Shown: positions 8,860-16,830 of the stretch, one piece after another | Layout of the letters: each line of letters starts with the position of its first letter | How positions within the stretch are numbered: the first letter of the stretch is position 1 | Source of the DNA: Lutibacter sp. | GTDB lineage: Bacteria > Bacteroidota > Bacteroidia > Flavobacteriales > Flavobacteriaceae | Assembly: GCA_030694935.1 (NCBI GenBank) | Contig: JAUYUA010000033.1 | Span: 1 to 59,097, forward strand | Reading direction: 5' to 3' | DNA length: 59,097 nt | Notes under the pieces: generated by a model | Seen by the model: only the letters and a program-made list of their open reading frames with translations | The model's database searches: none | Told to the model about the DNA's origin: nothing | Program-made: the position numbers and the translations under genes

Positions 8860-9228
8860 ATGGAATTAGGATTCAAAAAATTAGATGTTTGGAATAAGGC
8901 GATTGATTTTGCCGACCATGTTATTGACTTAACGGAAAATTTAAACACGCAAGCCAAACACTATCGTTTAATAGAACAGGTTGAAGCTTGTAGCGCTTCA
9001 GTTTCGGCTAATATTGCTGAAGGTAAGGGAAGAAACTCCAATAAAGAGTTTATTCAGTTTTTATATATTGCCAGAGGATCTTTATACGAAACGATATCAT
9101 TTCTTAGTCTTTTTGAAAAACGAAAGTGGATAACAAAAGAGCAATTAAATGAATTAGAAGAAGTGGCTGTTGAATTAGCTTCAATGATAAAAGGATTAAT
9201 TAACGCTATAGCTAAAAACCTAAAATAA
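8860..9228 (+). CDS. Four-helix-bundle protein (S23/IVS family)
   Basis: A 122-residue small helical protein of the family named after the 23S rRNA intervening-sequence protein. Diagnostic parts are [21 protein letters not shown] near the N-terminus, the loop [21 protein letters not shown], then [21 protein letters not shown]. Family members form pentameric four-helix bundles and are frequent orphan genes in Bacteroidota intergenic regions; no biochemical role is firmly established. It sits between the locus regulator and UpxY, flanked by inverted purine/pyrimidine repeat arrays, and looks like an insertion into the regulator-upxY gap. Confidence 0.85.
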   Translation: MELGFKKLDVWNKAIDFADHVIDLTENLNTQAKHYRLIEQVEACSASVSANIAEGKGRNSNKEFIQFLYIARGSLYETISFLSLFEKRKWITKEQLNELEEVAVELASMIKGLINAIAKNLK

Positions 9229-9246
9229 AGCTTATGACTTTGAACT

Positions 9247-9466
9247 TATTTCTTTCAGCTTTCACCTTTGAGCTTTCAGCCTTGAGCTTTGAACTTTCAG
9301 CTTTCAGCTTTGAGCTTTCAGCCTTGAACTTTCAGCTTTCAGCTTTCACCTTTCAGCTTATTTCTTTCAGCTCATTTCTTTCAGCTTTCACCTTTCAGCT
9401 TTCACCTTTCAGCTCATTTCTTTCAGCTTTCACCTTTGAGCTTTCAGCTTTCACCTTTCAGCTTTA
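9247..9466 (+). repeat. CTTTCAGCTTTCACC short-period repeat, right block
   Basis: About 220 bp of near-tandem heptamer-like units (AGCTTTC, ACCTTTG, AGCCTTG, ACTTATTTCTTTC). The 21-nt triple period keeps one frame open from an ATG at 9234 to a TAA ending 2 bp before upxY, encoding a monotonous [14 protein letters not shown] repeat. I treat that frame as a by-product of the repeat, although translation across it could in principle couple to upxY. The array is pyrimidine-rich on this strand and complementary in type to the 8724-8826 array. Confidence 0.85.
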
Positions 9467-9469
9467 ACT

Positions 9470-9940
9470 ATGACCTGGTACGCAATATACACCAAGCCCA
9501 AATGGGAAAAAAAAGTCGCTGATCTATTAGAGAAGTCCGGCATAGAAGTATATTGCCCAATGGTCACACAAATAAAACAATGGTCAGACCGGAAGAAAAA
9601 AGTGGAAACACCACTCATCCCCTCTTATGTGTTTGTGAACAGGAAAGAAAAAAACAGAAACGATGTTTTTGAAGTTCCGGGTGTGGTGCGTTACCTCTTT
9701 TGGCTGGGAAAACCTGCGGTGATAAGGGATGTTGAAATTATGGCCTTGCAGGAAAGCTTAAAAGAAACCTTGTCATCAGTAGCAATAACCGCCTATAAAA
9801 CCGGGGATGTCATTAATATTTCCGACGGACCCTTTAAAGGAAAAGAAGGCATCATAAAACAAGTGAGCAATACCAAATTGCAACTAGTTTTAAAAGAATT
9901 GGGAATGTTAATTACCCTGACCAAAGAAGAAAAAAAATAA
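9470..9940 (+). CDS. UpxY/NusG-type transcription antiterminator
   Basis: 156 residues. The N-terminal NGN domain starts WYAIYTKPKWEKKVADLLEK and continues VYCPM...WSDRKKKVETPLIPSYVFV; the C-terminal KOW segment is GDVINISDGPFKGKEGIIK (about 112-130). UpxY proteins act in cis on long capsule operons, binding RNA polymerase near the 5' leader and suppressing premature termination. Placement directly before ~34 kb of plus-strand polysaccharide genes fits. The leader it would act on is unusual: the preceding 220 bp are simple-sequence repeat. No separate promoter is obvious between the repeat and the start. Confidence 0.9.
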   Translation: MTWYAIYTKPKWEKKVADLLEKSGIEVYCPMVTQIKQWSDRKKKVETPLIPSYVFVNRKEKNRNDVFEVPGVVRYLFWLGKPAVIRDVEIMALQESLKETLSSVAITAYKTGDVINISDGPFKGKEGIIKQVSNTKLQLVLKELGMLITLTKEEKK

Positions 9941-10002
9941 GAAACCCCGGGTTTCAAAAAAATAAAAAAAATTACCTTTGTCGCTTTTCAATATGGGACT
10001 GA

Positions 10003-10215
10003 CTGGGCGAAGCCATGTGGCCCCCTAGCCCCCAAAAAGCCCCCTAACCCCCGAAGGGGGGACAGAGCGTTAAGAGGGTCAAGCGTAAAGAAAACATCCA
10101 GTGGATATTTTCAGCGCAGGAGCCAGCCGGCATGCTGGAGTAGCTGTTTTTAGCGATAGAGCCAGCTGGCGCGCAGGAGAAGCGATAGCGAAAGAACAAC
10201 GTAGCAACCTGCCCC
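10003..10215 (+). repeat. REP-like composite after upxY
   Basis: Contains GCCCCCTAACCCCCGAAGGGGGG, then GACAGAGCGTTAA, an AAAACATCCAGTGGATATTTT imperfect hairpin, and two GAGCCAGC(C/T)GGC palindromes. The order GACAGAGCGTTAA - hairpin - AGCG - GCCAGCCGGC is repeated at 17287-17355. This is the only content of the gap between upxY and the DUF1016 gene. Confidence 0.65.
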
Positions 10216-10263
10216 AAACTACCACAATGCCCCTAAGAAACTAAATTAATTTACCAATTTACA

Positions 10264-11241
10264 ATGCAAAAACAATTTGATGACATCATAACGCTTATTA
10301 AGCAATCTAGAATCAATGCGTTTAAGGCTGTTAATAACGAATTGATTGCCTTATATTGGTCTATTGGTGAATATATTTATAAAAGGCTCGAAAGTGCCGA
10401 ATGGGGTGAATCAGTGGTAAAAGAATTGGCTTCGTATTTACAACAAACAGAACCTGATTTAAAGGGATTCTCAGATAAAAATCTTTGGAGGATGAAACAA
10501 TTCTTCGAGGCTTATAGTGCGTTTCCAAAACTCTCAACACTGTCGAGAGAAATAAGCTGGTCACATAATTTAGCCATTTTTTCGAGATGCAAAACTGAAA
10601 TTGAAAGGGAGTTCTACCTAAAACTATGCAAACAAGAAAATTATAGTTATAGAGTGCTTGATCGCCAAATTTCTGCAGGCCTATATGAAAGAATGATGAT
10701 CGGAAAATCAAATCATCAACCTTTATTTAACGAAATTCAATCAGATTTTACCTTAAGTTTTAAAGATAGTTATGTGTTCGAATTTTTGAATTTGTCAGAA
10801 TCACATAACGAAAGTGATTTACAAAAAGGACTCATCAGCCAAATGAAAAGCTTTGTGCTGGAATTAGGGAAAGATTTTTTATTTATTGGAGAAGAATATA
10901 AAGTTCAGGTGGGAAATAGCGATTTTTATATTGACCTTTTGTTTTACCACAGAGGCTTACAATGTTTGGTGGCATTTGAACTAAAAGCCGCTAAATTTAA
11001 ACCGGGACATTTGGGTCAGTTAAATTTTTATTTGGAAGCATTGGATAGGGATGTGAAAAAGCAAAATGAAAATCCAAGCATCGGTATTTTACTTTGTAAA
11101 GATAAAGACAGCGAAGTCGTTGAATATGCATTGAGTCGTACGCTCTCCCCAACAATGGTTTCAGAATATAAAACACAGTTACCGGATAAGAAATTATTGC
11201 AGAAAAAATTACAGGAATTATTTGAAAATAAACAGGAATAA
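10264..11241 (+). CDS. DUF1016 family PDDEXK nuclease-domain protein (YhcG-like)
   Basis: 325 residues with the two-domain YhcG arrangement: a helical DUF1016 N-domain (LIKQSRINAFKAVNNELIALYWSIGEYI..., 1-~130) and a C-terminal PDDEXK-like domain with D224 (YIDLLFYHR) and E239-x-K241 (FELKA). Such proteins are found near restriction and toxin genes; a DNA-cleaving or defence role is inferred from the fold, not shown. It is the first of three DUF1016 sequences here: a truncated near-twin at 26979 shares its first ~100 residues almost exactly, and 27598 encodes a divergent full-length member. It interrupts the upxY-ugd order. Confidence 0.88.
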   Translation: MQKQFDDIITLIKQSRINAFKAVNNELIALYWSIGEYIYKRLESAEWGESVVKELASYLQQTEPDLKGFSDKNLWRMKQFFEAYSAFPKLSTLSREISWSHNLAIFSRCKTEIEREFYLKLCKQENYSYRVLDRQISAGLYERMMIGKSNHQPLFNEIQSDFTLSFKDSYVFEFLNLSESHNESDLQKGLISQMKSFVLELGKDFLFIGEEYKVQVGNSDFYIDLLFYHRGLQCLVAFELKAAKFKPGHLGQLNFYLEALDRDVKKQNENPSIGILLCKDKDSEVVEYALSRTLSPTMVSEYKTQLPDKKLLQKKLQELFENKQE

Positions 11242-11400
11242 ACAAATTATTATAATGACCAGAAGACTGCATCCTGATCTATCGGGACCGCACGACAAAT
11301 TTTCAGTCACAGCACTCAGCCTCAGTTTCATAAAAAAAATAAAATTTAAAATTCACAATTTATAATTCGTTTAGACCGCATCCCAATCAGGATTGCCATA

Positions 11401-11534
11401 CCGCACTAAATGCGGCACAAGCAGGTTTTTTCCAAAAATCTCGAAATGACGAGATTGAACAGTCAAATTTAAGTATGCAGTTCACAATAAAATAACAACC
11501 AAGAATAACCGTCACATCGAGCGCAGTCGAGATG
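11401..11534. other. Three small palindromes in a gene-free gap
   Basis: The 11242-11605 gap has no gene. It holds CCGCA-CTAAA-TGCGG (11401-11415), AATCTCG-AAATGA-CGAGATT (11437-11456) and the CATCGAGCGCAGTCGAGATG unit (11515-11534), a motif I know as a frequent dispersed palindrome in Bacteroidota. The first could terminate the DUF1016 transcript. Confidence 0.5.
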
Positions 11535-11600
11535 CCAAAAAACCAATAATAAAGCAGTAAATTTAAGATTTTAACAAGGCTTTTTCACTTGATTTTTTAG

Positions 11601-11608
11601 TATCTTTG
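11601..11608 (+). promoter_or_regulatory. -7 element for the DUF6922-like/AbiEii pair
   Basis: TATCTTTG is a perfect TAnnTTTG. It overlaps the first two possible starts of the downstream frame (TTG 11606, ATG 11609), arguing that translation begins at 11621 or 11624. Confidence 0.55.
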
Positions 11609-11620
11609 ATGAAAGTTAAA

Positions 11621-11905
11621 ATGATGAACAGTCCTGAAATTAAACAGTTTATCCGCAAAAACAGCCATCTTTTTTGGTATATTCCCGAAGATAAAAAGGA
11701 AGATATCAGCCAAGAATTATTGGTTGAAACAATTTTGAACTATGGGGATATGGATGCTGTCAGACAATTGATTCGTCTTATGGGCATTAAAATTTTATCT
11801 AAATTATTTGCAGGAATTCAGGGACGAAAAAAATTGAATTATTATCCTGAAATCTATCATTTCCTGTCATTATTGATTAAGAAATATGAATTTTCAAATA
11901 TTTAA
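11621..11905 (+). CDS. Putative antitoxin partner of the AbiEii-type nucleotidyltransferase (DUF6922-like)
   Basis: About 94 residues from the ATG at 11621 (11624 equally possible). Visible features are KNSHLFWYIPEDKKEDISQELLVETILNYGDMDAVRQLIRLMG, which resembles the FW...K...I.ERVL..G..ED...L pattern of DUF6922 proteins that accompany AbiEii-like toxins in Bacteroidota. The 3' end overlaps the toxin gene by 20 bp, implying co-expression. The antitoxin role is inferred from context. Start choice rests on the -7 element at 11601-11608. Confidence 0.65.
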   Translation: MMNSPEIKQFIRKNSHLFWYIPEDKKEDISQELLVETILNYGDMDAVRQLIRLMGIKILSKLFAGIQGRKKLNYYPEIYHFLSLLIKKYEFSNI

Positions 11906-12500
11906 TCAAAATCAAGAATTGCTTTTGCCATTGGTAAAACAATTTAAAAAAGAGTTTTATCTTGTTGGTAGAACTGCCATTGCCCTGCATATTGGCCATC
12001 GGAGATCTATTGATTTCGATTTGTTTAAATATAGCCCCATAAAGCGTAAAAATATTTTGAAGGTTGTTTCTGATTTTGATTATCCTTATAATGTTACACG
12101 CAGCGTGTATGAGCAATTGAATTTAAACATTAAGGACGTGAAATTTACTTTTTTTCAATTTCCTTTTAAAATAGCCGCCAAAGAAAAGTTGGATGATGTG
12201 CTGCGGTTACCAAATCTTTTAGACTTAGCTGCAATGAAAGCCTATGCTTTAGGTCGACGGTCTAAATGGAAAGACTACGTAGATTTATATTTTATCTTAA
12301 AAGATCATTATACGGTTCAGCAAATTTCTGACAGAACCACAGCGCTATTCGGACAGTTTTTTTCAGAAAAACTATTCAGGGCGCAATTAAGTTATTTTGA
12401 GGACATTGACTATTCCGAACCTGTGGAATTCCTTGTTCAACCTGTACCAGATAAAGAAATCAAAGATTTTCTGACCAATATTGCCATCGATATTTTTTGA
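11886..12500 (+). CDS. Nucleotidyltransferase, AbiEii/AbiGii toxin family
   Basis: 204 residues. The nucleotidyltransferase signature is LVGRTAIALHIGHRRSIDFDLF, with the Asp pair D43 and D45 in FDLF context; the usual GGTAL is VGRTAI here. The later AAMKAYALGRRSKWKDYVDLYFIL matches the helical half of DUF1814/AbiEii toxins. AbiEii toxins inactivate translation by nucleotide transfer to tRNA; the exact target here is unknown. The upstream 94-aa protein replaces the classical AbiEi antitoxin. Compare the classical AbiEi/AbiEii pair at 41483-42759. Confidence 0.85.
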   Translation: MNFQIFNQNQELLLPLVKQFKKEFYLVGRTAIALHIGHRRSIDFDLFKYSPIKRKNILKVVSDFDYPYNVTRSVYEQLNLNIKDVKFTFFQFPFKIAAKEKLDDVLRLPNLLDLAAMKAYALGRRSKWKDYVDLYFILKDHYTVQQISDRTTALFGQFFSEKLFRAQLSYFEDIDYSEPVEFLVQPVPDKEIKDFLTNIAIDIF

Positions 12501-12551
12501 ATGGATCAATCTGCAAATTAAAAGCCTGTCTTCCGGTATGCAGAGGAGGAA

Positions 12552-12583
12552 TTTGTTTACGTTACCAAGATTTGGTATATTTA
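12552..12583 (+). promoter_or_regulatory. Promoter of the ParDE module
   Basis: TTTG at 12552-12555 and TATATTTA at 12576-12583 are separated by 20 bp, close to the Bacteroidota -33/-7 arrangement. The parD ATG follows 16 bp later, so the leader is very short. Confidence 0.6.
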
Positions 12584-12599
12584 CATAAAAATTTTCAAA

Positions 12600-12842
12600 A
12601 TGGGAAAAAACACATCAATATCAATAGGAGATTATTTTGAGGAATTTATCAATGATGAAGTTAAATCTGGAAGATACAGTTCTGTGAGCGAAGTAATCCG
12701 TTCGGCCTTAAGGTTGTTGGAACAAGAAGAAAAAAAAGAAAGAGAACTGATTAAAGCACTTGAAATTGGGGAGCAAAGCGGATTTGTTGAAGACTTTGAC
12801 CCAAAACAAAATCTGAATCAACTGCATCGCCAAAACTTATGA
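12600..12842 (+). CDS. parD: ParD-family antitoxin
   Basis: An 80-residue ribbon-helix-helix antitoxin. The N-terminal ISIGDYFEEFINDEVKSGRYSSVSEVIRSALRLLE is the DNA-binding strand-helix-helix; the acidic tail EEKKERELIKALEIGEQSGFVEDFDP is the toxin-binding part. Length and order (antitoxin first, ATGA overlap with the toxin) are standard. It should bind its own promoter at 12552-12583. Confidence 0.92.
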   Translation: MGKNTSISIGDYFEEFINDEVKSGRYSSVSEVIRSALRLLEQEEKKERELIKALEIGEQSGFVEDFDPKQNLNQLHRQNL

Positions 12843-13141
12843 GTAAAAACAAATATCGCATAAGTAAACAGGCAATAAATGATTTAAATGATATTTGGAG
12901 TTACACATTTCATAAATGGTCGAAAGAACAAGCGGACAGATATTATGATTTGATCATCGGAGAAATTGAGTTTATAGCGGACAATTTTATGACAGGAAAA
13001 TCCGCAGAACAAACACGAAAAAATTATAGGATAACAAAAGTTAAGTCACACCTTATTTTTTATAGAAAAGCAGAAAATGGCCCAGTAGAGATTGTAAGAA
13101 TACTTCACCAAAGAATGGATATAAAAAAAAGATTGATTTAA
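12839..13141 (+). CDS. parE: ParE-family toxin (RelE/ParE superfamily)
   Basis: 100 residues: SKQAINDLNDIWSYTFHKWSKEQADRYYDLIIGEIEFIADN, then the YRITKVKSHLIFYRKAENGPVEIVRILHQRMD strand-rich core typical of ParE. ParE toxins poison DNA gyrase; RelE-type RNase activity is less likely because the basic catalytic RelE residues are not evident. The start overlaps parD by 4 bp. It appears intact. Confidence 0.9.
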   Translation: MSKNKYRISKQAINDLNDIWSYTFHKWSKEQADRYYDLIIGEIEFIADNFMTGKSAEQTRKNYRITKVKSHLIFYRKAENGPVEIVRILHQRMDIKKRLI

Positions 13142-13145
13142 AATA

Positions 13146-13243
13146 TTTCACGAATTAACACGGATTTTACAGAGATTGGATGAGCAAACTATTATTCGAA
13201 GAAGAAATATACAAATTAATCCGAATTAAACCGAATTTCGCGA
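13146..13243 (+). repeat. CACGGATT/ACGAATT degenerate repeat before GxxExxY gene 1
   Basis: Contains TTCACGAATTAACACGGATTTTACAGAGATT and then CCGAATTAAACCGAATTTCGCG immediately before the ATG at 13244. The 3' flank of the gene (13634-13680) carries the related CGCGTAATCCGCGCTAATCCGTGGAATCCGCG type, so this gene is bracketed by the repeat. Confidence 0.65.
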
Positions 13244-13633
13244 ATGGATGCCACTGAGAAGATAGTATATAAAGAAGAAAGCTTTAAAATTATTGGTGCT
13301 TGTATGAAAGTTCATCGTTCATTAGGTGCCGGTTTTCTGGAATCCGTTTACCACGAAGCTTTAGAAAAAGAATTTGAAACACAGAAAGTGAATTTTGACA
13401 GCAGAAAGAAACTTCAGGTCTATTATAATGAAGTACCATTGAAAAAATATTTTATAGCCGACTTTATCTGTTTCGATAAAATAGTGGTTGAAATAAAAGC
13501 CGCTTCGTTTTTGCATAAAGACACAGAAGCACAAACTATCAATTACCTTAAATCTACAAATTATCCCGTTGGATTACTCATCAATTTTGGACAGTCCAGC
13601 CTAACTTGGAAAAGATTCATCAACACAAAATAA
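13244..13633 (+). CDS. GxxExxY protein (PDDEXK_3-like)
   Basis: 129 residues with the name-giving GAGFLESVY motif at about 28-36 after IIGACMKVHRSLG, and the strand KYFIADFICFDKIVVEIKAAS (D..E.K, nuclease-like core), ending YLKSTNYPVGLLINFG. The family is widespread in Bacteroidota and archaea and is predicted to be a PDDEXK-fold nuclease, but has no established function. It is one of two copies here (the other at 33347), both surrounded by CGCAGAT/CACGGATT-like repeats. Confidence 0.88.
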   Translation: MDATEKIVYKEESFKIIGACMKVHRSLGAGFLESVYHEALEKEFETQKVNFDSRKKLQVYYNEVPLKKYFIADFICFDKIVVEIKAASFLHKDTEAQTINYLKSTNYPVGLLINFGQSSLTWKRFINTK

Positions 13634-13680
13634 TATATCCGCGTAATCCGCGCTAATCCGTGGAATCCGCGTTAATTAAA
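13634..13680 (+). repeat. AATCCGCG repeat after GxxExxY gene 1
   Basis: Four imperfect copies of (T)AATCCGCG / AATCCGTGG within about 45 bp between the GxxExxY stop and ugd. Same style as the repeats at 31708-31945, 33078-33318 and 33735-33955. Confidence 0.6.
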
Positions 13681-13695
13681 AATTAAATAAAAAAA

Positions 13696-15018
13696 ATGAA
13701 CATAGCAGTAATAGGAACAGGATATGTAGGACTCGTTTCAGGAACCTGTTTCTCGGAAATGGGAAATAAAGTAACCTGCGTAGACATAGACACCAACAAA
13801 ATAAACAACCTGAACAAAGGAATCATTCCAATTTATGAACCAGGCCTAGAGCCTATGGTGTTGAAAAATGTAACAGATGGTAACCTGTTTTTCACCAGCA
13901 ATTTTGAACAAGCCATTAAAAACACCGAAATCGTATTTATTGCCGTTGGCACCCCCATGGGTGATGATGGCTCAGCCGATCTTCAATATGTGTTGGCAGT
14001 GGCCAAATCCATCGGGGAAACCATGCAAAAACGATTGGTGGTGGTCGACAAATCTACCGTGCCCATCGGTACGGCCGACAAGGTAAAAGCAACCATCCAA
14101 ACAGCATTGGACAAAAGAAAGGTAAGCATAGAATTTGACGTGGTTTCAAACCCTGAATTCCTGAAAGAAGGCGCTGCCATTATCGATTTTATGAAACCTG
14201 ACCGGGTGGTCATAGGATCCGACAGCGATTACGCCATCGAAAAAATGAAACAGTTGTACGCGCCATTTTCGATGTCGCACGAACGTTTTATCGTGATGGA
14301 CGTCCGTTCTGCCGAAATGACCAAATACGCCGCAAATGCCATGTTGGCCACCAAGATTTCCTTTATGAATGAAATCGCCAATATTTGTGAAAAAGTGGGT
14401 GCCGACGCCAATCAGGTGCGTATCGGCATTGGATCCGACAGCAGAATAGGCTACGGATTCATTTATCCCGGCTGCGGTTACGGAGGCTCTTGTTTTCCGA
14501 AAGACGTAAAAGCATTGATGAAAATTGCGGAAGAACACCAGTACCATCCAAAAGTAATCACCTCGGTGGAAGAAGTGAACGATGCCCAAAAATTGGTGAT
14601 TGCCCATAAAATTGTAAAACGTTTTGGCGAAGATTTATCCGGAAAAACATTTGGCATCTGGGGACTGGCCTTCAAGCCGGGAACCGATGATATGCGCGAA
14701 GCCCCTGCCATTTATATCATTAAAGAATTGGTAAAACGTGGCGCCAGCATACAGGCTTACGACCCAAAAGCGATGGAAGAGGCAAAAGACTGCTATTTAA
14801 AAGATGTGGAAAATGTAACCTATGCCAATTCAAAATACGAGGCCTTAATAAATGCAGATGCCATGGTACTGCTCACCGAATGGAAAGAATTCCGTTCCCC
14901 CGATTTTGAAGAAATAAACGCCCTGTTAAAAGCCCCTGTCATTTTCGACGGCCGCAACCAATACAATATTTTTAACCTCGAAGAAAAAGGGTTTGAGTAT
15001 TATCAGATAGGGAAGTAA
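13696..15018 (+). CDS. ugd: UDP-glucose 6-dehydrogenase
   Basis: 440 residues. NAD-dependent four-electron oxidation of UDP-glucose to UDP-glucuronate, a polysaccharide precursor. The Rossmann motif GTGYVG is at 7-12; the central domain has EFLKEGAAIIDFMKPDRVVIG; the catalytic cysteine is C266 in GCGYGGSCFPKDVKAL; the C-domain has WGLAFKPGTDDMREAPA. Sequence favours UDP-glucose over UDP-ManNAc dehydrogenases, but the related substrate is not strictly excluded. The last 198 bp are duplicated at 16941-17138. It is the first biosynthetic gene of the locus. Confidence 0.93.
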   Translation: MNIAVIGTGYVGLVSGTCFSEMGNKVTCVDIDTNKINNLNKGIIPIYEPGLEPMVLKNVTDGNLFFTSNFEQAIKNTEIVFIAVGTPMGDDGSADLQYVLAVAKSIGETMQKRLVVVDKSTVPIGTADKVKATIQTALDKRKVSIEFDVVSNPEFLKEGAAIIDFMKPDRVVIGSDSDYAIEKMKQLYAPFSMSHERFIVMDVRSAEMTKYAANAMLATKISFMNEIANICEKVGADANQVRIGIGSDSRIGYGFIYPGCGYGGSCFPKDVKALMKIAEEHQYHPKVITSVEEVNDAQKLVIAHKIVKRFGEDLSGKTFGIWGLAFKPGTDDMREAPAIYIIKELVKRGASIQAYDPKAMEEAKDCYLKDVENVTYANSKYEALINADAMVLLTEWKEFRSPDFEEINALLKAPVIFDGRNQYNIFNLEEKGFEYYQIGK

Positions 15019-15085
15019 AAGTCCGAAGTCCGAAGACGGAAGTCCGAAGACCGAAGCTTGCCTGCCAGAGGCAGGACCGAAGGGG
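15019..15085 (+). repeat. GTCCGAAG tandem repeat plus CTGCC..GGCAG palindrome
   Basis: Five or so imperfect (A)GTCCGAAG units directly after the ugd stop, followed by CTTGCCTGCCAGAGGCAGG. The same arrangement follows the duplicated ugd 3' end (17139-17190), showing the duplication extended past the stop codon. Confidence 0.75.
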
Positions 15086-15164
15086 GAATTGATAATCTAA
15101 AAAGAATAAATGAACTGCTCCGCAAAGTCGATAGTCCTGATAGATTATCGGGATTGAGCCAGTG

Positions 15165-15381
15165 ATCTCCAGTCTCCGACTGACGAACAGAAAAAATATA
15201 AGAACGACAAATAAGGCTTTATTAATTGGCAACCCTACAAAAGTATGCACCAAATTAGGCTGGGAATGTAAATACGATTTACCCTCCTTGGTGAAAGAAA
15301 CGATAAAGCGACATAAAATTGATGCAGAAAGACCAGTATTTAAAAGAGGGTGGCTATACGACCTTGAATTATTTTGAGTAG
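15165..15381 (+). pseudogene. gmd: GDP-mannose 4,6-dehydratase C-terminal remnant
   Basis: The first reading frame gives ALLIGNPTKVCTKLGWECKYDLPSLVKE, the end of a Gmd-type SDR (LLIGDPTKA...LGW.PKYDL..LVKEM). After a shift near 15300 another frame gives SDIKLMQKDQYLKEGGYTTLNYFE and a TAG at 15379-15381, which is the standard Gmd C-terminus. So the last ~70 codons of gmd survive with one frameshift and no 5' part. Gmd makes GDP-4-keto-6-deoxymannose for fucose-type sugars; the remnant shows the locus once carried a different sugar pathway. Confidence 0.78.
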
Positions 15382-15473
15382 CATATTGTTTTAACGTTGA
15401 GAATCTGCTCCGCACGGCAGCACAACTATAAAAAAGGTCAAAAAAATTTGTAATTTGCCGAAAAAAATAACCA

Positions 15474-16829
15474 TTGAATAAAGAGAACCAGCATATAGAA
15501 TTCAAAACGAGCTTTAGCGATGCCGTTATAGAAACATTATGTGCTTTTGCCAATGCTGGTGGAGGCAGCGTTTATGTTGGGTTAGATGATGCAGGAAAGC
15601 CAGTTGCCAATTTTAATATTGGAAAAGAAACCATTCCCAATTGGATAAATGAAGTAAAAAATAAAACACAACCAAGCATCATTGCCGATATACAATCGTT
15701 AATGATACAGGGTAAAGAAGTGGTTTGTTTAAGGGTAAATGAATTTCCGGTAAAACCGGTATCTTTTAAAGGAAGGTATTACAAACGGGTAAATAATTCA
15801 AATCACCAACTTTCGGCGATAGAAATCACTAATTTAAGTATGCAATCTTTACAGCTTTCTTGGGATTCCTACCCTGCTCAAGGAAAAAGTTTTGATGATT
15901 TAGATGTACATAAAGTTACTTCGTTTTTCGAAAAAGTAAATGCAAGGGGGAGATTCAAATTAGAGGGCAGTTGGTTGGAAAACCTACAAAAACTAAAATT
16001 AGTCGGTGCACAGGGAATCACCAATGCTGCTTGGCTGTTATTTGCAAAAGAAAATACAGGCTACAATGTGCACTTGGGACGTTTTAAAACACCTTCCACA
16101 ATTATTGACGACAGAATGCTTAACGGAACACTGTTTGAAGCGGTGGAAGAAACTATGCGTTATCTTATAGGTCAAATTAAAGTGGCTTTTGAAATTAAAG
16201 GAATGCCTACGCAACGCACAGAAATTTTTGAATACCCGCTTCCTGCGCTAAGGGAAATAGTGCTTAATACAATTATTCACAGAGATTATTTAAGCCCAAT
16301 AGACATTCAGATTAAAATTTACGACCAGAAAATCACTTTTTACAATCCGGGAACACTTTATGGAAATCTTACTGTAGAGGAACTCAAAAAAGACAATTAT
16401 CAGGCCAATGCCCGAAATAAATTGTTAGCGGAAGCTTTCTATTTAACCGGTGATATTGAAAAATATGGCAGTGGATTTATTAGAATCCGCAAAGAACTTA
16501 AAGAATATCCCACTATGAAAATGGAGTTTAGTGAAAGCCCCAATGGTTTTTTGGCCAGCTTAAGTTATACCAAGCAAAAAACAAGTTTGGTTCACGATAA
16601 TGTCACAGAAGATGTCACAGAAGATGTCACAGATAATAGACGAAATGCTATTGTTGAACTGATTAAAAAGAATAATAAAATCACCACTACTGAGATAGCT
16701 AATGAAATGGGTGTGGTGAGAAGAACTATTGCCAGAGATATTGAACTATTAAAAAGAAGTGGTGTAATTGTGCGTGTTGGTTCTGATAAACACGGTTTTT
16801 GGGAAGCAGTGGGTCGAAAAGAAGCCTAA
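15474..16829 (+). CDS. AlbA_2/Schlafen-like ATP-binding regulator with C-terminal HTH
   Basis: 451 residues from a TTG start (no ATG is suitably placed). The N-terminal AlbA_2 domain has IEFKTSFSDAVIETLCAFANAGGGSVYVGLDD (8-39); the middle has the GHKL-like ATPase segment PALREIVLNTIIHRDYLSPIDIQI and YGSGFIRIRKELKEY. A linker with three VTED/VTD repeats (12-bp tandem at about 16602-16635) precedes a C-terminal winged helix (ITTTEIANEMGVVRRTIARDIELLKRSGVI). Family members are transcriptional or defence-associated proteins of uncertain role. A 108-bp piece of the gene (from 16455) is repeated right after the stop, and fragments of other members lie at 26856, 27365 and 28898. Confidence 0.82.
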   Translation: MNKENQHIEFKTSFSDAVIETLCAFANAGGGSVYVGLDDAGKPVANFNIGKETIPNWINEVKNKTQPSIIADIQSLMIQGKEVVCLRVNEFPVKPVSFKGRYYKRVNNSNHQLSAIEITNLSMQSLQLSWDSYPAQGKSFDDLDVHKVTSFFEKVNARGRFKLEGSWLENLQKLKLVGAQGITNAAWLLFAKENTGYNVHLGRFKTPSTIIDDRMLNGTLFEAVEETMRYLIGQIKVAFEIKGMPTQRTEIFEYPLPALREIVLNTIIHRDYLSPIDIQIKIYDQKITFYNPGTLYGNLTVEELKKDNYQANARNKLLAEAFYLTGDIEKYGSGFIRIRKELKEYPTMKMEFSESPNGFLASLSYTKQKTSLVHDNVTEDVTEDVTDNRRNAIVELIKKNNKITTTEIANEMGVVRRTIARDIELLKRSGVIVRVGSDKHGFWEAVGRKEA

Positions 16830-16830
16830 A

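Noticed and set aside
9234-9467. Open frame of 77 codons encoding [11 protein letters not shown] repeats, ending 2 bp before upxY
   Set aside because: It is explained by a heptamer repeat whose 21-nt period keeps a frame open. No ribosome-binding site, non-repetitive domain or family is visible. Recorded as a repeat.
15162-15377. Stand-alone 71-aa gene between ugd and the AlbA_2 gene
   Set aside because: Its sequence is the C-terminal part of Gmd with a frameshift, so it is a pseudogene remnant.
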